Shown here one piece after another: positions 24,961 through 35,339 of a stretch of DNA of 64,000 nt (position 1 is its first letter; the number at the start of each line of letters is the position of its first letter). Source of the DNA: Lunularia cruciata. Taxonomy: Eukaryota; Streptophyta; Marchantiopsida; Lunulariales; Lunulariaceae. The position numbers were made by a program, and so were the translations under genes. The stretch is taken from positions 27,404,001 to 27,468,000 of the forward strand of contig OX419760.1 of NCBI GenBank assembly GCA_948567375.1, given 5' to 3'. The notes beneath the pieces are model-generated. The model made no database searches and had not been told where the DNA came from. It saw only the letters and a list, made by a program, of their open reading frames with translations.

Positions 24961-25675
24961 AGAGGGTCGTACTAGACTCTAGTGTATAGCCCCTTATGTT
25001 GGGGAAGGCTGCACTTTTCAGTCTAGAGTTAATAGAAGACTGATGTGGAGAGGTGTTCAGATCTAGACATCTCCAGGAAATGATTCTACACAATACATCA
25101 TATGTGGAGAGCTTGTTGTTCAAATTCAGTCTATCATCTAAGTGATAGCTCTATGGTGAGACCTTAGGCCATTACGACCATAGCTGAGCCATAGGATGTG
25201 TTAGTTGGGGGAGTAGTGTTGTACCCCATGGGTTTCAATGTTTATTATTAGGAGGAGATAGCCTCCTATAGACTAGGTTGGAAGTCTGGTGAGGGACGGG
25301 GTATATTCCCTACCAATACGCTTCAATAATGGCAGTCTTGGCTCACGACAGTCAAGGACCATGGTGGCATTAGTTTCAACTTTTAGTGATTCTATTACTT
25401 GGCTTGGTAACTTATTGGAGGGGAATACCCATGCAAAGGATACTCTAGTACTAGAGGAGATCACTTGGATTTGGACTACGAGTGAGATTGTTCAGTCCAT
25501 CTTGGATGTTCCATTGTGGAGTTTAGAGGAGGCATTGCAACAACATGCAAATTGGCCGATGTGGTAGGCTTGGAGAGGAGCCTTTGTACAACCAGGGGAC
25601 CAATGTGAGGATGAGCTTTGAGAGTCAATTACCTCTAGAAACCTCTAGATACCACACTCATTGCTTGGCAATGTC
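24961..25675 (+). pseudogene. Family-M protease region, old copy
   Basis: Aligned with 37,315-38,045 of the young copy. The Asp-Ser-(Gly/Ser) site near 24,975-24,990 reads 'VVLDSSV' where the young copy has LLDSGA. Several stops are present. It is not functional. Confidence 0.6.
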
Positions 25676-26640
25676 TAGTAGAAGGAGTATGTCTATTAGA
25701 TGGGATTAGAACTGGACTAGTTGTGGTATTATAGATAGGTATATGAGTACAAAGGTACTTGTAAGTGGAGAGAGATGAGATTGTTAGGTGAGTCTCTTTA
25801 CATCTTGTGGCACACTTGGCCTATTATTATCTTGAATTATTACCGATGTTAGTAGTCAAGGGCTACCAGAAGATCCTACCAGTAGACATTTCTTTGTTGG
25901 GGGCACAAGATTTGGAGAGACATGGTCCTATTCATTTGGTGATTTTTGGATTGCCATGTCAAGGACATACACACACGGGCCGAGGTTTGGGTCTTTAGGA
26001 TCCCTATTTTGGTATGTTTTGGGAGATATTACGGATACTATGATAGCTCCAAGTTCATTAGTCCGTTTCTCCTACTTACATTTTGGAGAACTTTCGTTTG
26101 ATGGGTGATTCTTGCACCCTAGTGGTAGCAAGTACAATTTAGGTCCATTATTGGATGGGACCTGTTGTGTTGTTAGATGTAGCTAGAGTAGGATCATGGG
26201 CTCATTGTCTTTGTCTTTGGTGGAGGACCTGTTACCTTAAGAGGTTCTAGAATGTGCTTATGATAGGATTCAAAACTAGATCACACCATTGTTGATGACA
26301 TCTTGGATCTGGGGCATCAATCTCAAATGATGGTAGTGGTTGATAGGTCACCTATAGCAATGGTGAACCTGGTTGGACATCCCTAAGCTGCTTTTCTTAC
26401 ACTTATGAATTTCCTAGGCTCCCAAGCTTTTTGAGAGGGAGGTCTTGGATTGGTTTGGGATCCACAATTACAACAGTTAGAGGAGCTCAATGCCGATGAG
26501 AGAGAGCAGGCAATGGGTTTTGGCATTGGTATTATCATTGTTCTAGCAATGTTAGAGGAATCTAGGCATTAGGTGAGGCTATGGACCTAAACTATTTGAC
26601 TTGGATTGTGAGCCTTGGCTTAGCAGAGTAGCATAGGATG
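25676..26640 (+). pseudogene. Family-M cytosine methyltransferase, old copy
   Basis: Collinear with 38,047-39,012. The catalytic block is readable as 'VIFGLPCQGHTHTGRGLGL' near 25,938-25,998, so the Pro-Cys-Gln motif survives. About ten bases are missing in motif I, and many stops are present. A TGA sits at the same place as the young copy's stop after motif I. Survival of the motif order in a second, much older copy shows the domain is a regular part of the family. Confidence 0.7.
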
Positions 26641-26792
26641 CGCTTGATAGGCATCACAACTCTAATACTTGTGAGCTTTGTGCATATAAAGATGATTCAA
26701 GCACATGTTAGGATGGTGGATTGAGTGGACAAGGTATTCTAGGGACAGAGCTAATGGCTACTAAGGAGAGTGGTCTACTTGGAGTCCATCTA

Positions 26793-27218
26793 TGTAAAAT
26801 ACTAAGACCAAGGAGAGAAACAGTAGAATGGAAGCTCACATTGGGACACTTGGATGAGGGAAAACTCCGAATGCCTAGCATGAGCTTTGGCTCTTTTATT
26901 TATAGGGATCATACAAGACTCTTGAGAAGCTTCTCAAGAAGCTTCCTTGAGTTGCTTTCTTGGAGTGCAAGCCACGTTAATTGGGAAGCTTCTCAAGAAG
27001 CTTCCTTCTAGAAGTCGTTTACTTGGTGTGCAAGCTAAGCTAGGTGGAAGCTTCTAAAAGCTTCCTTCTAGAAGCTACCTACTTGGGGTGCAAGCTAAGC
27101 TAGCCAAGAAGCTTCACAAGAAGGTTTCTAGATATTTCTAGAATATTCTAGACTCATTTGTCTTATTTGCTACTTTGTTAGCCCTACTAACTTTGTCATT
27201 AAACTCCATATTGTTACA
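26793..27218 (-). mobile_element. Chromovirus solo LTR
   Basis: A single LTR on the minus strand (TGTAACAATATGG at the right end, TTTTACA at the left), related to those at 15,695 and 27,560. It is rich in GAAGCTTC units, including TTC-TA-GAA-TA-TTC near 27,129-27,145. The flanks are 'atcta' and 'gtcca', a plausible but imperfect duplication. It interrupts the linker between methyltransferase and RT of the old family-M copy. Confidence 0.8.
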
Positions 27219-27554
27219 GTCCAAGTGAGCGTGGTTTACTTGGATTACACCCTTGGTCTACTTGGGATGCAGCTAGAGGACATTTGGAGCTTGCAACCAT
27301 ATCAAAGGGAGCTTTTCACATTGAGGTTGGGACCTCTAGTGATTGGAGGCATGACACAATTGCTCCCAAGGGCCTAGTGTAGCAGCCAATCAATACGTCT
27401 TCCACTCTTGTGATAGTTAAAAAGGATACTTGGGAGCCAGATCTTAGATCTAAGCTTACAAGAAAAGAAAGATGGAGAGTTTGGAGGTTCTTGAGTAGCT
27501 ACACAAGTTGTTTTACCTTCAATATGAAGGATTTGGGTACTCTAAAAAGACTTG
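27219..27554 (+). pseudogene. Family-M methyltransferase-RT linker, old copy
   Basis: Matches 39,180-39,515 of the young copy ('gtgagcgtgg', 'cctagtgtagcagcca' and the segment before 'ctgaagggacatggtatacgg'). No recognised domain. It is cut by the insertion at 27,555. Confidence 0.6.
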
Positions 27555-27559
27555 GTATC

Positions 27560-27921
27560 TGTAAAAGACCAAAACCGAGGAGAGAAATAGGAGAATGGAA
27601 GCTCACATTGGGACACTTGAATGAGGGAAAACTCCGAATGCCTAGCATGAGCTTCGGCCTTGGTATTTATAGGTAGCATACAAGACCCTTGAAGCTTCTC
27701 AAGAAGTTTCCTTGAGCCGTTTCTTGGAGTGCAAGCCAAGTTAACTAGGAAGCTTCTCAAGAAGCTTCCTTCTAGACGCTACCTGCTTAGGGCGCAAGTT
27801 AACTAGTTGGGAAGCTTCCTAAGAAGCTTCTTAGATGCTGCTAGAATATTCTAGGCTATTTTGTCTTATTCTCTACTTCGTAAGCCCGACTAACTTCATC
27901 ACTAAACTCCATATTGTTACA
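27560..27921 (-). repeat. 3' LTR of the deleted chromovirus
   Basis: 362 bp. It contains the same GAA/TTC-rich arrays as the chromovirus at 15,695 (for example GAAGCTTCTTGAGAAGCTTC-type blocks at 27,690-27,775) and a TATA-like 'tataaatacc' on the minus strand near 27,660-27,670. Confidence 0.9.
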
Positions 27922-28893
27922 TATTCCCCCGCCGCTAGTTGGTGACGTCCTCGTCGCCAATGAAGCTTTGAATTTCTTGATGGCCATCTGTGCATTTTGG
28001 AGGTGAGAAAGAGGTTCCCATGTAGCATCATGAAGGGGATACCCTTTCCAAAGGACCTTGTACTCCGTACGTTGGTGACGGCCTCGTTGAATATGGCGAC
28101 GCGCAAGGATACGATCAACTTCGTACTCCTCATGATCATTGATAAGGACAGGAAGAGGGGGAGGTTGGACTCGAGAGGAAAAGGAAGAAGGGTTAGGAAC
28201 AAAGGGTTTCAACTTGGAAATATGAAAGACAGGATGGATACGCATGTGACAAGGTAAGGCAAGACGATAAGCAACAGGAGAGATAATGTGGGTGATATCA
28301 AAGGGTCCTATCCAATTAGGAGCAAGTTTACGAACTTGGGTATCAAGTGGGAGGGGGAGGTTACTAGAGGATAGCATGACTTTATCACCAACTTCAAAGG
28401 TGAGATCACGAGGATGATGGTCTGCATATTGTTTTTGGCAATTCTGAGCAACAAGGAGGTGAGATTTGGCTTGTTGGAGAGATTGGGATATAGTGGTCAA
28501 GAATGTAGAAGTATGAGGAACCTGAGAGGGAGGGGGAGCAAGAAGAGAATCTGGAACAAGCGGATCTTGGCCAAAATTGAGAAAGAAGGGAGAAAATCCA
28601 GTGCTTGCCTGTTTGGAATTGTTGTAGGCAAATTCTGCAGCTGCAAGACATTCATCCCAGTTGGTATGGTGGACATTGACAAAGGCCCGCAACATATCCT
28701 CCAATGTACGATTGGCGCGTTTGGTTTGTCCATCAGTTTGAGGATGATAGGCCGTGGACCAAGCAAGCTTGGTGCCGAGTATCTGGAAGAGTGCTTGCCA
28801 AAACTTCTCGGTAAATCGAGGATCACGGTCGGAGATGAGTACACGTGGTCGGAGATGAGTACACGTGGCTGGAAAATTCTTGCCTTCAAACAC
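27922..28893 (-). CDS. Gag-fragment/integrase/chromodomain fusion of the deleted chromovirus
   Basis: An open frame of about 345 codons that starts at 28,893 and runs past the internal region into the 3' LTR (stop near 27,856). It begins with 'MFEGKNFPATCT' from gag. After the deletion joint it continues from 'VLISDRDPRFTEKFW' through 'TDGQTKRANRTLE', the GPY/F module ('WIGPFDITHI') and a chromodomain ('YEVDRILARRHIQRGRHQ', 'EYKVLWKGYPLHDATWEP'). The first catalytic Asp and the zinc-binding part of integrase are absent and the Glu position reads K, so no integration activity is expected. The intact chromodomain could still bind chromatin. Frame preservation may simply reflect youth. Confidence 0.6.
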
Positions 28894-29317
28894 CTTGGGT
28901 TTCGGAAATCGAATGCGATCTTCTCCATCTCGAACTGGCGCTCTGTCTATCTGTTCTCGTCATTGCTGGTGTCGTTCATCCAACAATCGAGTAAGATGCT
29001 CAATTTGTTGTTGCATTGCAAGGATAACATCCGGTATTGCCGCCATCACTACTACTCTATTCCACTACCTGCAATTTATCTAGTTGATTAACACGTAGAT
29101 ACAACACGTCCACCATTCTCCATAAGTTACAACTGGAAGTATCAAGGGTTCCTCTGACACGGTGATCATATGTAGAAAATCCTGCCCAAAGCGTGAGGTG
29201 ATGAATTGTGTGAAACGATGCTTTGGTAATATCTGGACATGAAAGTCCCAATGGTTTGGCGGAAGTGGATTTGGTGGTCCATAAATTCCATCCATCCCAT
29301 TCCTGCTCTGATACCAA

Positions 29318-29680
29318 TGTAAAAGACCAAAACCGAGGAGAGAAATAGGAGAATGGAAGCTCACATTGGGACACTTGAATGAGGGAAAACTCCGAATGCC
29401 TAGCATGAGCTTCGGCCTTGGTATTTATAGGTAGCATACAAGACCCTTGAAGCTTCTCAAGAAGTTTCCTTGAGCCGCTTTCTTGGAGTGCAAGCCAAGT
29501 TAACTAGGAAGCTTCTCAAGAAGCTTCCTTCTAGACGCTACCTGCTTAGGGCGCAAGTTAACTAGTTGGGAAGCTTCCTAAGAAGCTTCTTAGATGCTGC
29601 TAGAATATTCTAGGCTATTTTGTCTTATTCTCTACTTCGTAAGCCCGACTAACTTCGTCACTAAACTCCATATTGTTACA
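29318..29680 (-). repeat. 5' LTR of the deleted chromovirus
   Basis: 363 bp, almost identical to the 3' LTR, with the same GAA/TTC arrays. Its transcript would read toward lower coordinates, opposite to the surrounding family-M element. Confidence 0.9.
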
Positions 29681-29689
29681 GTATCCAAA

Positions 29690-30960
29690 TTGAGCTGACT
29701 AGTGATACACCAATTTTTCAACGTCCTTATTGATATAGTGACATGGGGAGAGCATTGATTTAGAGCCAGAGTAGAGATCTTTTTGAAGTTGGTTTGGTAG
29801 AGATTTCACATGGAGAGTATGCATTAGCTATAATGATGCCAGCCAAGAAGGATATGCATGGCAACTACACAGATAGGCAAATGTGTGGAGATTATCGTCC
29901 TATCAATCGATAAATTAGGGTTGATTGGCATGTCATGCTTGCACTGAAGGAGATCTTTGATGCAATTGGGCATGCAAAGGTCTTCAATACTTTAGATCTT
30001 TGAGCAGGATATTATCAATTTCCGATCAAGAAGGAGGATAAATCCAAGACAACATTTTGTGCTATTGATCCTCATGACAAGGATGTGTTATATCAATGAA
30101 AATTCTTACCATTTGGGTTAAGAATGTTGTTGTTGAGTTCTAGAGGATCATGGACTAGATCTTAACTAGATTGGATTTTGCTTGGTGCTATATTAATGTA
30201 ATTTTGGTCTATAGTACTACTAAGGAGGAGCATGAGAGATTTTTTTTGGAGGTGTTTGAGAGGTTGAGATCTCATGGACTCAAATTACATCATGGGAAGT
30301 GTAGGTTCTTCCATGAGTAGGTTGAGTGTTTGGATCACACAATCTACCTTAGAGGAATTGAACGTATTCCTTGAACTACAAATGTGAGTAGAGTGCAAGC
30401 ATTCCTTGGATTGGTGAACTTTTATTGCTGTTATGTTAGACAATTTAGTGCCTTTGCCAAGGCCTTGATAAAGTTGACCAATCTTACACAAGAGTGGTGT
30501 TGGGGAGATGAGCAAGAGAGAGCTTTTGTAGAGCTCAAGGAGAGGTTGACATCTATTCCTATTTTGAGGAGACCAATCAGAAGATGATCATTTCAAGTTC
30601 ACACTGATTGGAGTAGTGCTCACACAACATGATGATGAGGGGATGGAGTTTGTGGTGGCCTATGCTAGTTGCTCCAAAAATTCAATGGAGGCAAAAAATA
30701 GTTCATATGAGGGAGAGTGCCTGGTAGCAGTATGGGCAATAACACATTTTTTATGTTACCTATTTGGTAATCCCTTACTCTCATCATTGGTCATCAGCCA
30801 CTAAAGTGTTTGATGGAGTTTGACAAGCTTTCAAGGAAGCTTGCACAATGGGCTTTGATTTGATAAGAGTATGATTTCACAATTATTCATAGACCTGGAG
30901 TGGTGAACCATGTTGTAGATGGGTTGAGTAGAAACCCATGTCCCAACTAGCAAGATCAGA
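29690..30960 (+). pseudogene. Family-M reverse transcriptase and RNase H, old copy
   Basis: Readable RT pieces include 'AKKDMHGNYTDRQMCGDYRPIN', 'KVFNTLDL', the position equivalent to YIDD (30,190-30,200, altered) and 'RVQAFLGLVNFY'. RNase H follows with 'FVVAYASCSKNSMEAK' and 'SSYEGECLVAVWAI'. Stops and small deletions are frequent, including loss of about 30 bases before 30,361. Same order as in the young copy. Confidence 0.75.
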
Positions 30961-31299
30961 TTGGAGCATGTTGGCATGGTGAGACAGATGAGGAGATGGT
31001 GCCGAGTTCGCATGTATCTACCTTTCTTTGTATATTTTCTAAGACTTTGGTGGTATCTCTCTCAACACATACATGAGAGTTATTGAGGTCAAAAATCCTT
31101 AGAGTGGACATAGTGGTATAGTTTAGCAAGACATTATAGATGATGTCTTAGTGATGGGCTATCTTTTCAATAGTGTTGTGGGTAGCACAATTGGGGCTAA
31201 GGAGAGAGACAATGTTCTTCAACAAGCCAATTGGTTTACATTGGAGGACACACTCCTTATTTGTGTATGGGAGGATGGTAGACTGAGAGTAGTACCACT

Positions 31300-32340
31300 T
31301 CCACATCAGAGACTATAGTTGGTCCGTCATGCTCATGAGGAGCTAGGACATTTTGGAGTAAAGCATACATATAGCTTACTCTAGGATCATTATTGGTGGC
31401 ACGATATGCAGATTGATAGTTTTTTGCAAGATGTGTGGTTTGTGATTGAATTAGAGCATCATTTAATGCTCTTGGCCATAATTACACCCATTACCTATCA
31501 TGGAGTTAGGTTACCATTGGATTTTGGACTTTGTTGGACCTTTACTGTTGACTATGAGACATCATTGGTACATTTTGATGATCGTGGAGCACTTCTCCAA
31601 GTGGATTGAGTTGGTGGCAAGTCTAGTGAAGGAACAACTTACTTGTTCTTGGATCGGGTTTTGGATCGTTTTGGTGCACCAATTGAGGTTTTGACTAATC
31701 ACGGTATAGAGTTCTTGGAGGAGTTTCAAGTCTTGTGTGACAAGGCTTTGATTGATCATCATCCTACCTCTTGAGATCACCCTATGGCAGATGGCTTAGC
31801 AAAGAGAGTGGTTCAGATAGTGAAGAGAGGATTACAAAAGTATCGTTTGTAGAGAGGCCACTTGGGAGATTGGGATCTCTATTTACCTTGGTTGACCACG
31901 GGCTATTGGTTCAGCTGGCAAGCCTCCTTAGCATCCTTCTTTCTTTACTTTCTACTCTATAGACAAGATCCAGATTTATCTATAGCCATTCATCGGGATG
32001 CTACTATAGTGTTGGATTTGGATGATCAATGTGTGGATGAGTGCATGGTTTCAATCTGCATAGATCTTTTAGAGAGTGATGTCGATGGCCTAGGAGAACT
32101 TGGCAATCGCTCAACATAGGGATACCTTACGCTATGCTACTATTCAAGGAGGAGGTTATAGATCCTTGATCTATCAATTTCATCTTGGTGATTATGTATA
32201 TTTATAATAGACAACACCAACAACACTTGATATTTCTATAGGCCGCACTATCTTGAAAGTGCACGAGGTTTTTCTATTTGGAGTCCTTGTGTTAAAAGAA
32301 CATGATGTGTTGTTTGGAAGGATCATGTATGCAATTGTGC
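31300..32340 (+). pseudogene. Family-M integrase, old copy
   Basis: The zinc-binding part ('VRHAHEELGHFGVKHT'), the core ('LDF' near 31,515; 'GAPIEVLT' near 31,675) and a GPY/F-like tail are recognisable but frame-broken. Aligned with 41,197-42,240 of the young copy. Confidence 0.7.
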
Positions 32341-32394
32341 GCCATCCCACCTCCCAAACATTGATTGTACTATGGATTCAAGCTTGGCACTTGT

Positions 32395-32543
32395 ACATGT
32401 ACGCTTGTGGTGTATGTTATGCGGCTCTTCTGGTGGAGCTGCTACTATGTCAATATGTGATAGTTGTTTGAGAAGATGGCATATACAATGTATGGCTTAA
32501 TGGTGGTTCTTTAGGGACAATGGATATGTTGTAGATGTACTTG
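32395..32543 (+). pseudogene. Family-M PHD finger, old copy
   Basis: Cys and His codons of the C4HC3 finger are still visible: TGTGGTGTATGTTATGCGGC for the first pair region, then 'ICDSC', 'RRWHIQCM' and a terminal C-x2-C before TGA at 32,541. The domain is therefore shared by both copies and not an accident of the young one. Confidence 0.65.
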
Positions 32544-32701
32544 ATCTTTAACTAGTTCATCCTTTTATTGTAGATAGGTGATAAATGATGGGGCTTGATA
32601 GCACTCGGCCTCTTGATCTTTTGCCCACCATAGGGTTTACCATACACATGGAGTAGATGGCTATTTGGAATTAGATGGACCTATTGCTAGCTAGGAGGGT
32701 G

Positions 32702-33347
32702 ATTGTGGCACTTTAAGAGTCCATGTATGATTTATGTGTGAGTTGTGCTTCTATAGTGTGTGATGTTGACAATGATATATGTTGTGTAGTGATGTATATA
32801 TGCAAAATAACTGTCATGCCACTTGTAGCATCGCATCTAGATTGCTTGGACCCTAGAGTAGTTGTGTTAGTAGTCAAGAGTATTTTGGTAGTTACTCATA
32901 AACTACTTGTTAACGGTCAGATTTTGTGTTCGGAGTACTAACTACATGGTGGAGCTTAGCACCGTTCACATCGTCGGATATGCTATCAACATGACTGTTA
33001 GGATTGGGGATCAAGGAGTATAATTTTTGAAGTGCAGCTCCAAAGAGCTCACTTCTTTGATGTGGAGCCTTTGAGTTCATAATTATGGTGGATAGAGGCC
33101 GGTGAGCATCACCTAGATTCTCTTAGCTAGAGTGGGTGTGGCTTGACTATAATTAGTGCCTAGTTGTTGGCAGATTATTGAGTGACATATCAAATATTGA
33201 TTTGATTGGGTGTGATTTGAGTTGTGTGAACAAATTGATTACTTTTGCACTTTAGAGTCCATGTATGATTTATATGCGATTTGTGCTTCTATTGTGTGTG
33301 ATGTTGACAATGATGTATGTTGTGTAGCAATGTATATATGCACAACA
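32702..33347 (+). repeat. Terminal repeats B1-A2-B2 of the old family-M copy
   Basis: B1 (32,702-32,811), A2 (32,812-33,240) and B2 (33,241-33,347) lie end to end. B1 and B2 share 'gcacttta.gagtccatgtatga', 'gtgtgtgatgttgacaatga' and 'tatgttgtgtag'. B2 ends CACAACA followed by TAGG. The 5' end of the element has only A1, so the B repeat occurs twice at the right end and never at the left. Confidence 0.8.
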
Positions 33348-33522
33348 TAGGAGAAGGCAAAGATTGACAACCAGTTGGGGACAACTAGTTGGGACCAATT
33401 TGTGGAGATATTGGAGGAAGTGGCTTAAGGGAAGATGGAGAAGACAAAGATACATGAACTTAAGCTACAAATTTAGAGCTTGGAGAAGAAGGTCTATGAT
33501 GACTAGAAGCTAAACATATTGG
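33348..33522 (+). pseudogene. Decayed coiled-coil reading frame, middle piece
   Basis: 175 bp between the two family-M elements. One frame reads 'EKAKIDNQLGTTSWDQFVEI' and continues through 'KMEKTKIHELKLQI' and 'SLEKKVYDD', interrupted by three stops (TAA, TAG, TAG) where CAA or CAG would restore Gln. It starts with the old element's TAGG duplication and ends with TTGG of the young one, joining the pieces ending at 14,655 and starting at 43,282. Confidence 0.7.
33519..33522. repeat. Target-site duplication TTGG, left (young family-M copy)
   Basis: TTGG immediately precedes TGTCACGCC at 33,523 and recurs at 43,282-43,285 right after the last bases (CGACA) of B2. Removing the element leaves the coiled-coil frame continuous ('NILAIKLKEQ'). 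Confidence 0.85.
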
Positions 33523-33971
33523 TGTCACGCCATTTGTAGTTCCGCATCTAGATGCTCGGACACTAGAGTTCCAGTGATGGTAGTTAGAGTTATTCTAGCA
33601 GTTTCTCAGGGACTACTTTCCGACGGTTAGATTTCATGTTTGGGGTACTAACTTCACGGTGGGGCCCACCGTCACTTTGCACCGTTTGCACCGTCAAGTG
33701 TGCCGTCAGCGGGACCGTTAGGGTTTTAGGGCTAGCTCGAGTCCAGGGGGTATAGTTTCGAAGTGAGCTCCAGAGAGCTCACTTCTCTGATGTTGAGCCT
33801 TCGAGTTCCTGGCTATGGTGGACAGAGGCCGGCGAGCGTCACCTGGATTCTCTATGCTTGAGTGGGTGTGGCTTGACTGTAATCAGTGCCCAGTTGTTGG
33901 CAGTTTATAGAGTGACAGATCAAGTACTGATCTGAGTTGAGTTGAGTTGAAAGTGTTAAGCAATCTGATTA
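33523..33971 (+). repeat. Terminal repeat A1 of the young family-M copy
   Basis: About 449 bp, starting TGTCACGCC and ending CTGATTA. It is nearly identical to A2 at 42,727-43,174, differing at a handful of positions, mostly C/T or A/G. It is followed by 'catcagagaagtg'; ATCAGAG matches part of the initiator-Met primer site, but the match is short. Confidence 0.9.
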
Positions 33972-35339
33972 CATCAGAGAAGTGAAGTCAGGGGGAAATC
34001 GGGTGCAGGAACGTTGAGTGTTGGTGGTATCTCCAAGCTCGGTGGATCGTGGTAGCTCGATTCAGGTTCTGTGTTTCCCTAGTGTGCAGAAGCTCGTGTA
34101 GTTGATGCAAATTTGGCAGTTAGTCGGACGGTGTGCGGAAGCGTTGGCCAAATTTTGAGCAAAGAAGGAGCAATTTTTGAGCAGTGTTGTGATTTTGAGC
34201 TCAGGAGGTGAAGGCAGGACCAATTTGCTGCGAGTTGGGCTCAGAAAGTGAAATTGAAGGTGGAGTTAGAAAGCTCTTCTCATGAAATTGTGATTTGGAA
34301 AAACCCGTTTTGTCAATTTGGCTCGAGTGGAAAGTTAGCGGGGGATTTGGTGGACATCCATCCTTAGGTTTTACGTCAGATTTTACGTCAGATTTACGTC
34401 AGATTTTTGGGCCAGAATTGGAGGAGTTTTGCTATTTGGCCAGATTTGGAGAAGTTTCGCTAGTTTGGAGGAGTTTCGCACATTTGGAGAAGTTTCGCCA
34501 ATTTTGGAGGAGGTTCGAAGTGGCAACAAGAAAGGCCTCATTTGGCTGAATTTCGTTTAGAGGCTTCGAGGCATAGGGCTGTGGGCTATGAGAGGCTACG
34601 AAGGCCTAGAAGGGCCAGCAAGCCAGCTTGCTGGCGTGAGGCTAGCTAGTTTAGTGTAGATCTTGGTCATTGGTTGGCAAAATCTGCCTTTCTTGCTAGA
34701 TTGTGCGCAACAGGGTTTGACCCCTAGATCTCTTGTTCCTAGACTGGTGCCCTAGCCAACTGGTCCACCCTCACTTGTTGTCATAGTGACTCTGCCACTG
34801 TTATCTATACACATGTAGCTTTGGCTAGGAGAGGCAGTTTGATCCCATTCTTGGTGATCTTGGTAGCTTAGGACTTAGATACGAACTACTCTTATGTCAA
34901 ATGCCAAATGGTGGCAGAGTCAGTCCCGTGTTGTGTTATGAGATGGAGGGTTTTCGTTTAGATTTCTTGTGATTGGATCCCCTCCATTCTCTGCTTCCTA
35001 TTTGTGCACCACGTTTGTGTGAGGTGCCTTGACTTTTGAGCGTTGGTGCTCTGGTGTGCTCTCGGTGGTGAGGCTGGAGTGATGACCAGTCAGACTACCT
35101 TTGTTTCTCTCCGGTGAGGCAGGAAGTGATGACCTGCAGACCGTGAGAGTGCGTGTTATGATGGCAGGTTACAGGTTGCCCTTCCCCTAGTGTAGTTATC
35201 TCGGTTAGAGTTACATTAGTGGGTGGTGTTTTAGTTGGTGTTGGCACGCGGTGGTATTGGCACTTGGTGGGATACTTGCGGTTGCGACTTGCAGTTGCAG
35301 TTGGTGGTTCGGGTTTGCTATTGCAATTACGTGGTCACG
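33972..35339 (+). other. Leader of the young family-M copy
   Basis: About 1.4 kb with no convincing coding frame. Notable contents are three ACGTCA motifs at 34,373-34,401, imperfect tandem units like 'tttggagaagtttcgcc' at about 34,410-34,515, and an antisense tRNA-like segment at about 34,690-34,775. A long structured leader between primer site and gag is common in large plant gypsy elements. Confidence 0.6.
34373..34401 (+). promoter_or_regulatory. Three tandem ACGTCA motifs
   Basis: ACGTCA occurs at 34,373, 34,385 and 34,396, each followed by GATT. The reverse complement TGACGT is the core bound by plant TGA/bZIP factors. Spacing of 12 and 11 bases suggests a short tandem duplication that may act as an internal enhancer; function is inferred. 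Confidence 0.4.

Larger units (their letters stand above)
27560..29680 (-). mobile_element. Internally deleted, recent chromovirus
   Basis: On the minus strand, 5' LTR 29,318-29,680 and 3' LTR 27,560-27,921 differ by one base and one single-base gap over about 363 bp. It is therefore a recent insertion. The target duplication GTATC is at 27,555-27,559 and 29,681-29,685. The primer site GCTCTGATACCA (reverse of TGGTATCAGAGC) is at 29,305-29,316, and the purine tract is just inside 27,922. The interior is only about 1.4 kb because a large deletion joins early gag to the middle of integrase; protease, RT and RNase H are missing. It needs proteins from a complete relative to move. Confidence 0.92.
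14656..33347 (+). mobile_element. Old family-M Ty3/gypsy element with methyltransferase and permuted terminal repeats
   Basis: This is the degenerate relative of the element at 33,523-43,281 and is collinear with it throughout. Removing its own insertions (15,672-21,985; 26,793-27,218; 27,560-29,680) leaves about 9.8 kb, equal to the young copy. The terminal arrangement is A1 (14,656-15,094), internal, B1 (32,702-32,811), A2 (32,812-33,240), B2 (33,241-33,347), flanked by TAGG. All coding domains are present in order but riddled with stops. Compared with the young copy, CAG/CAA/CGA codons are often TAG/TAA/TGA, and G-to-A changes are equally frequent. Confidence 0.85.

Noticed and set aside
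27922-28893. The 345-codon fusion frame as a domesticated host gene
   Set aside because: It lies between near-identical LTRs with a fresh target duplication, so recent insertion explains the open frame; no sign of separate promoter or constraint.
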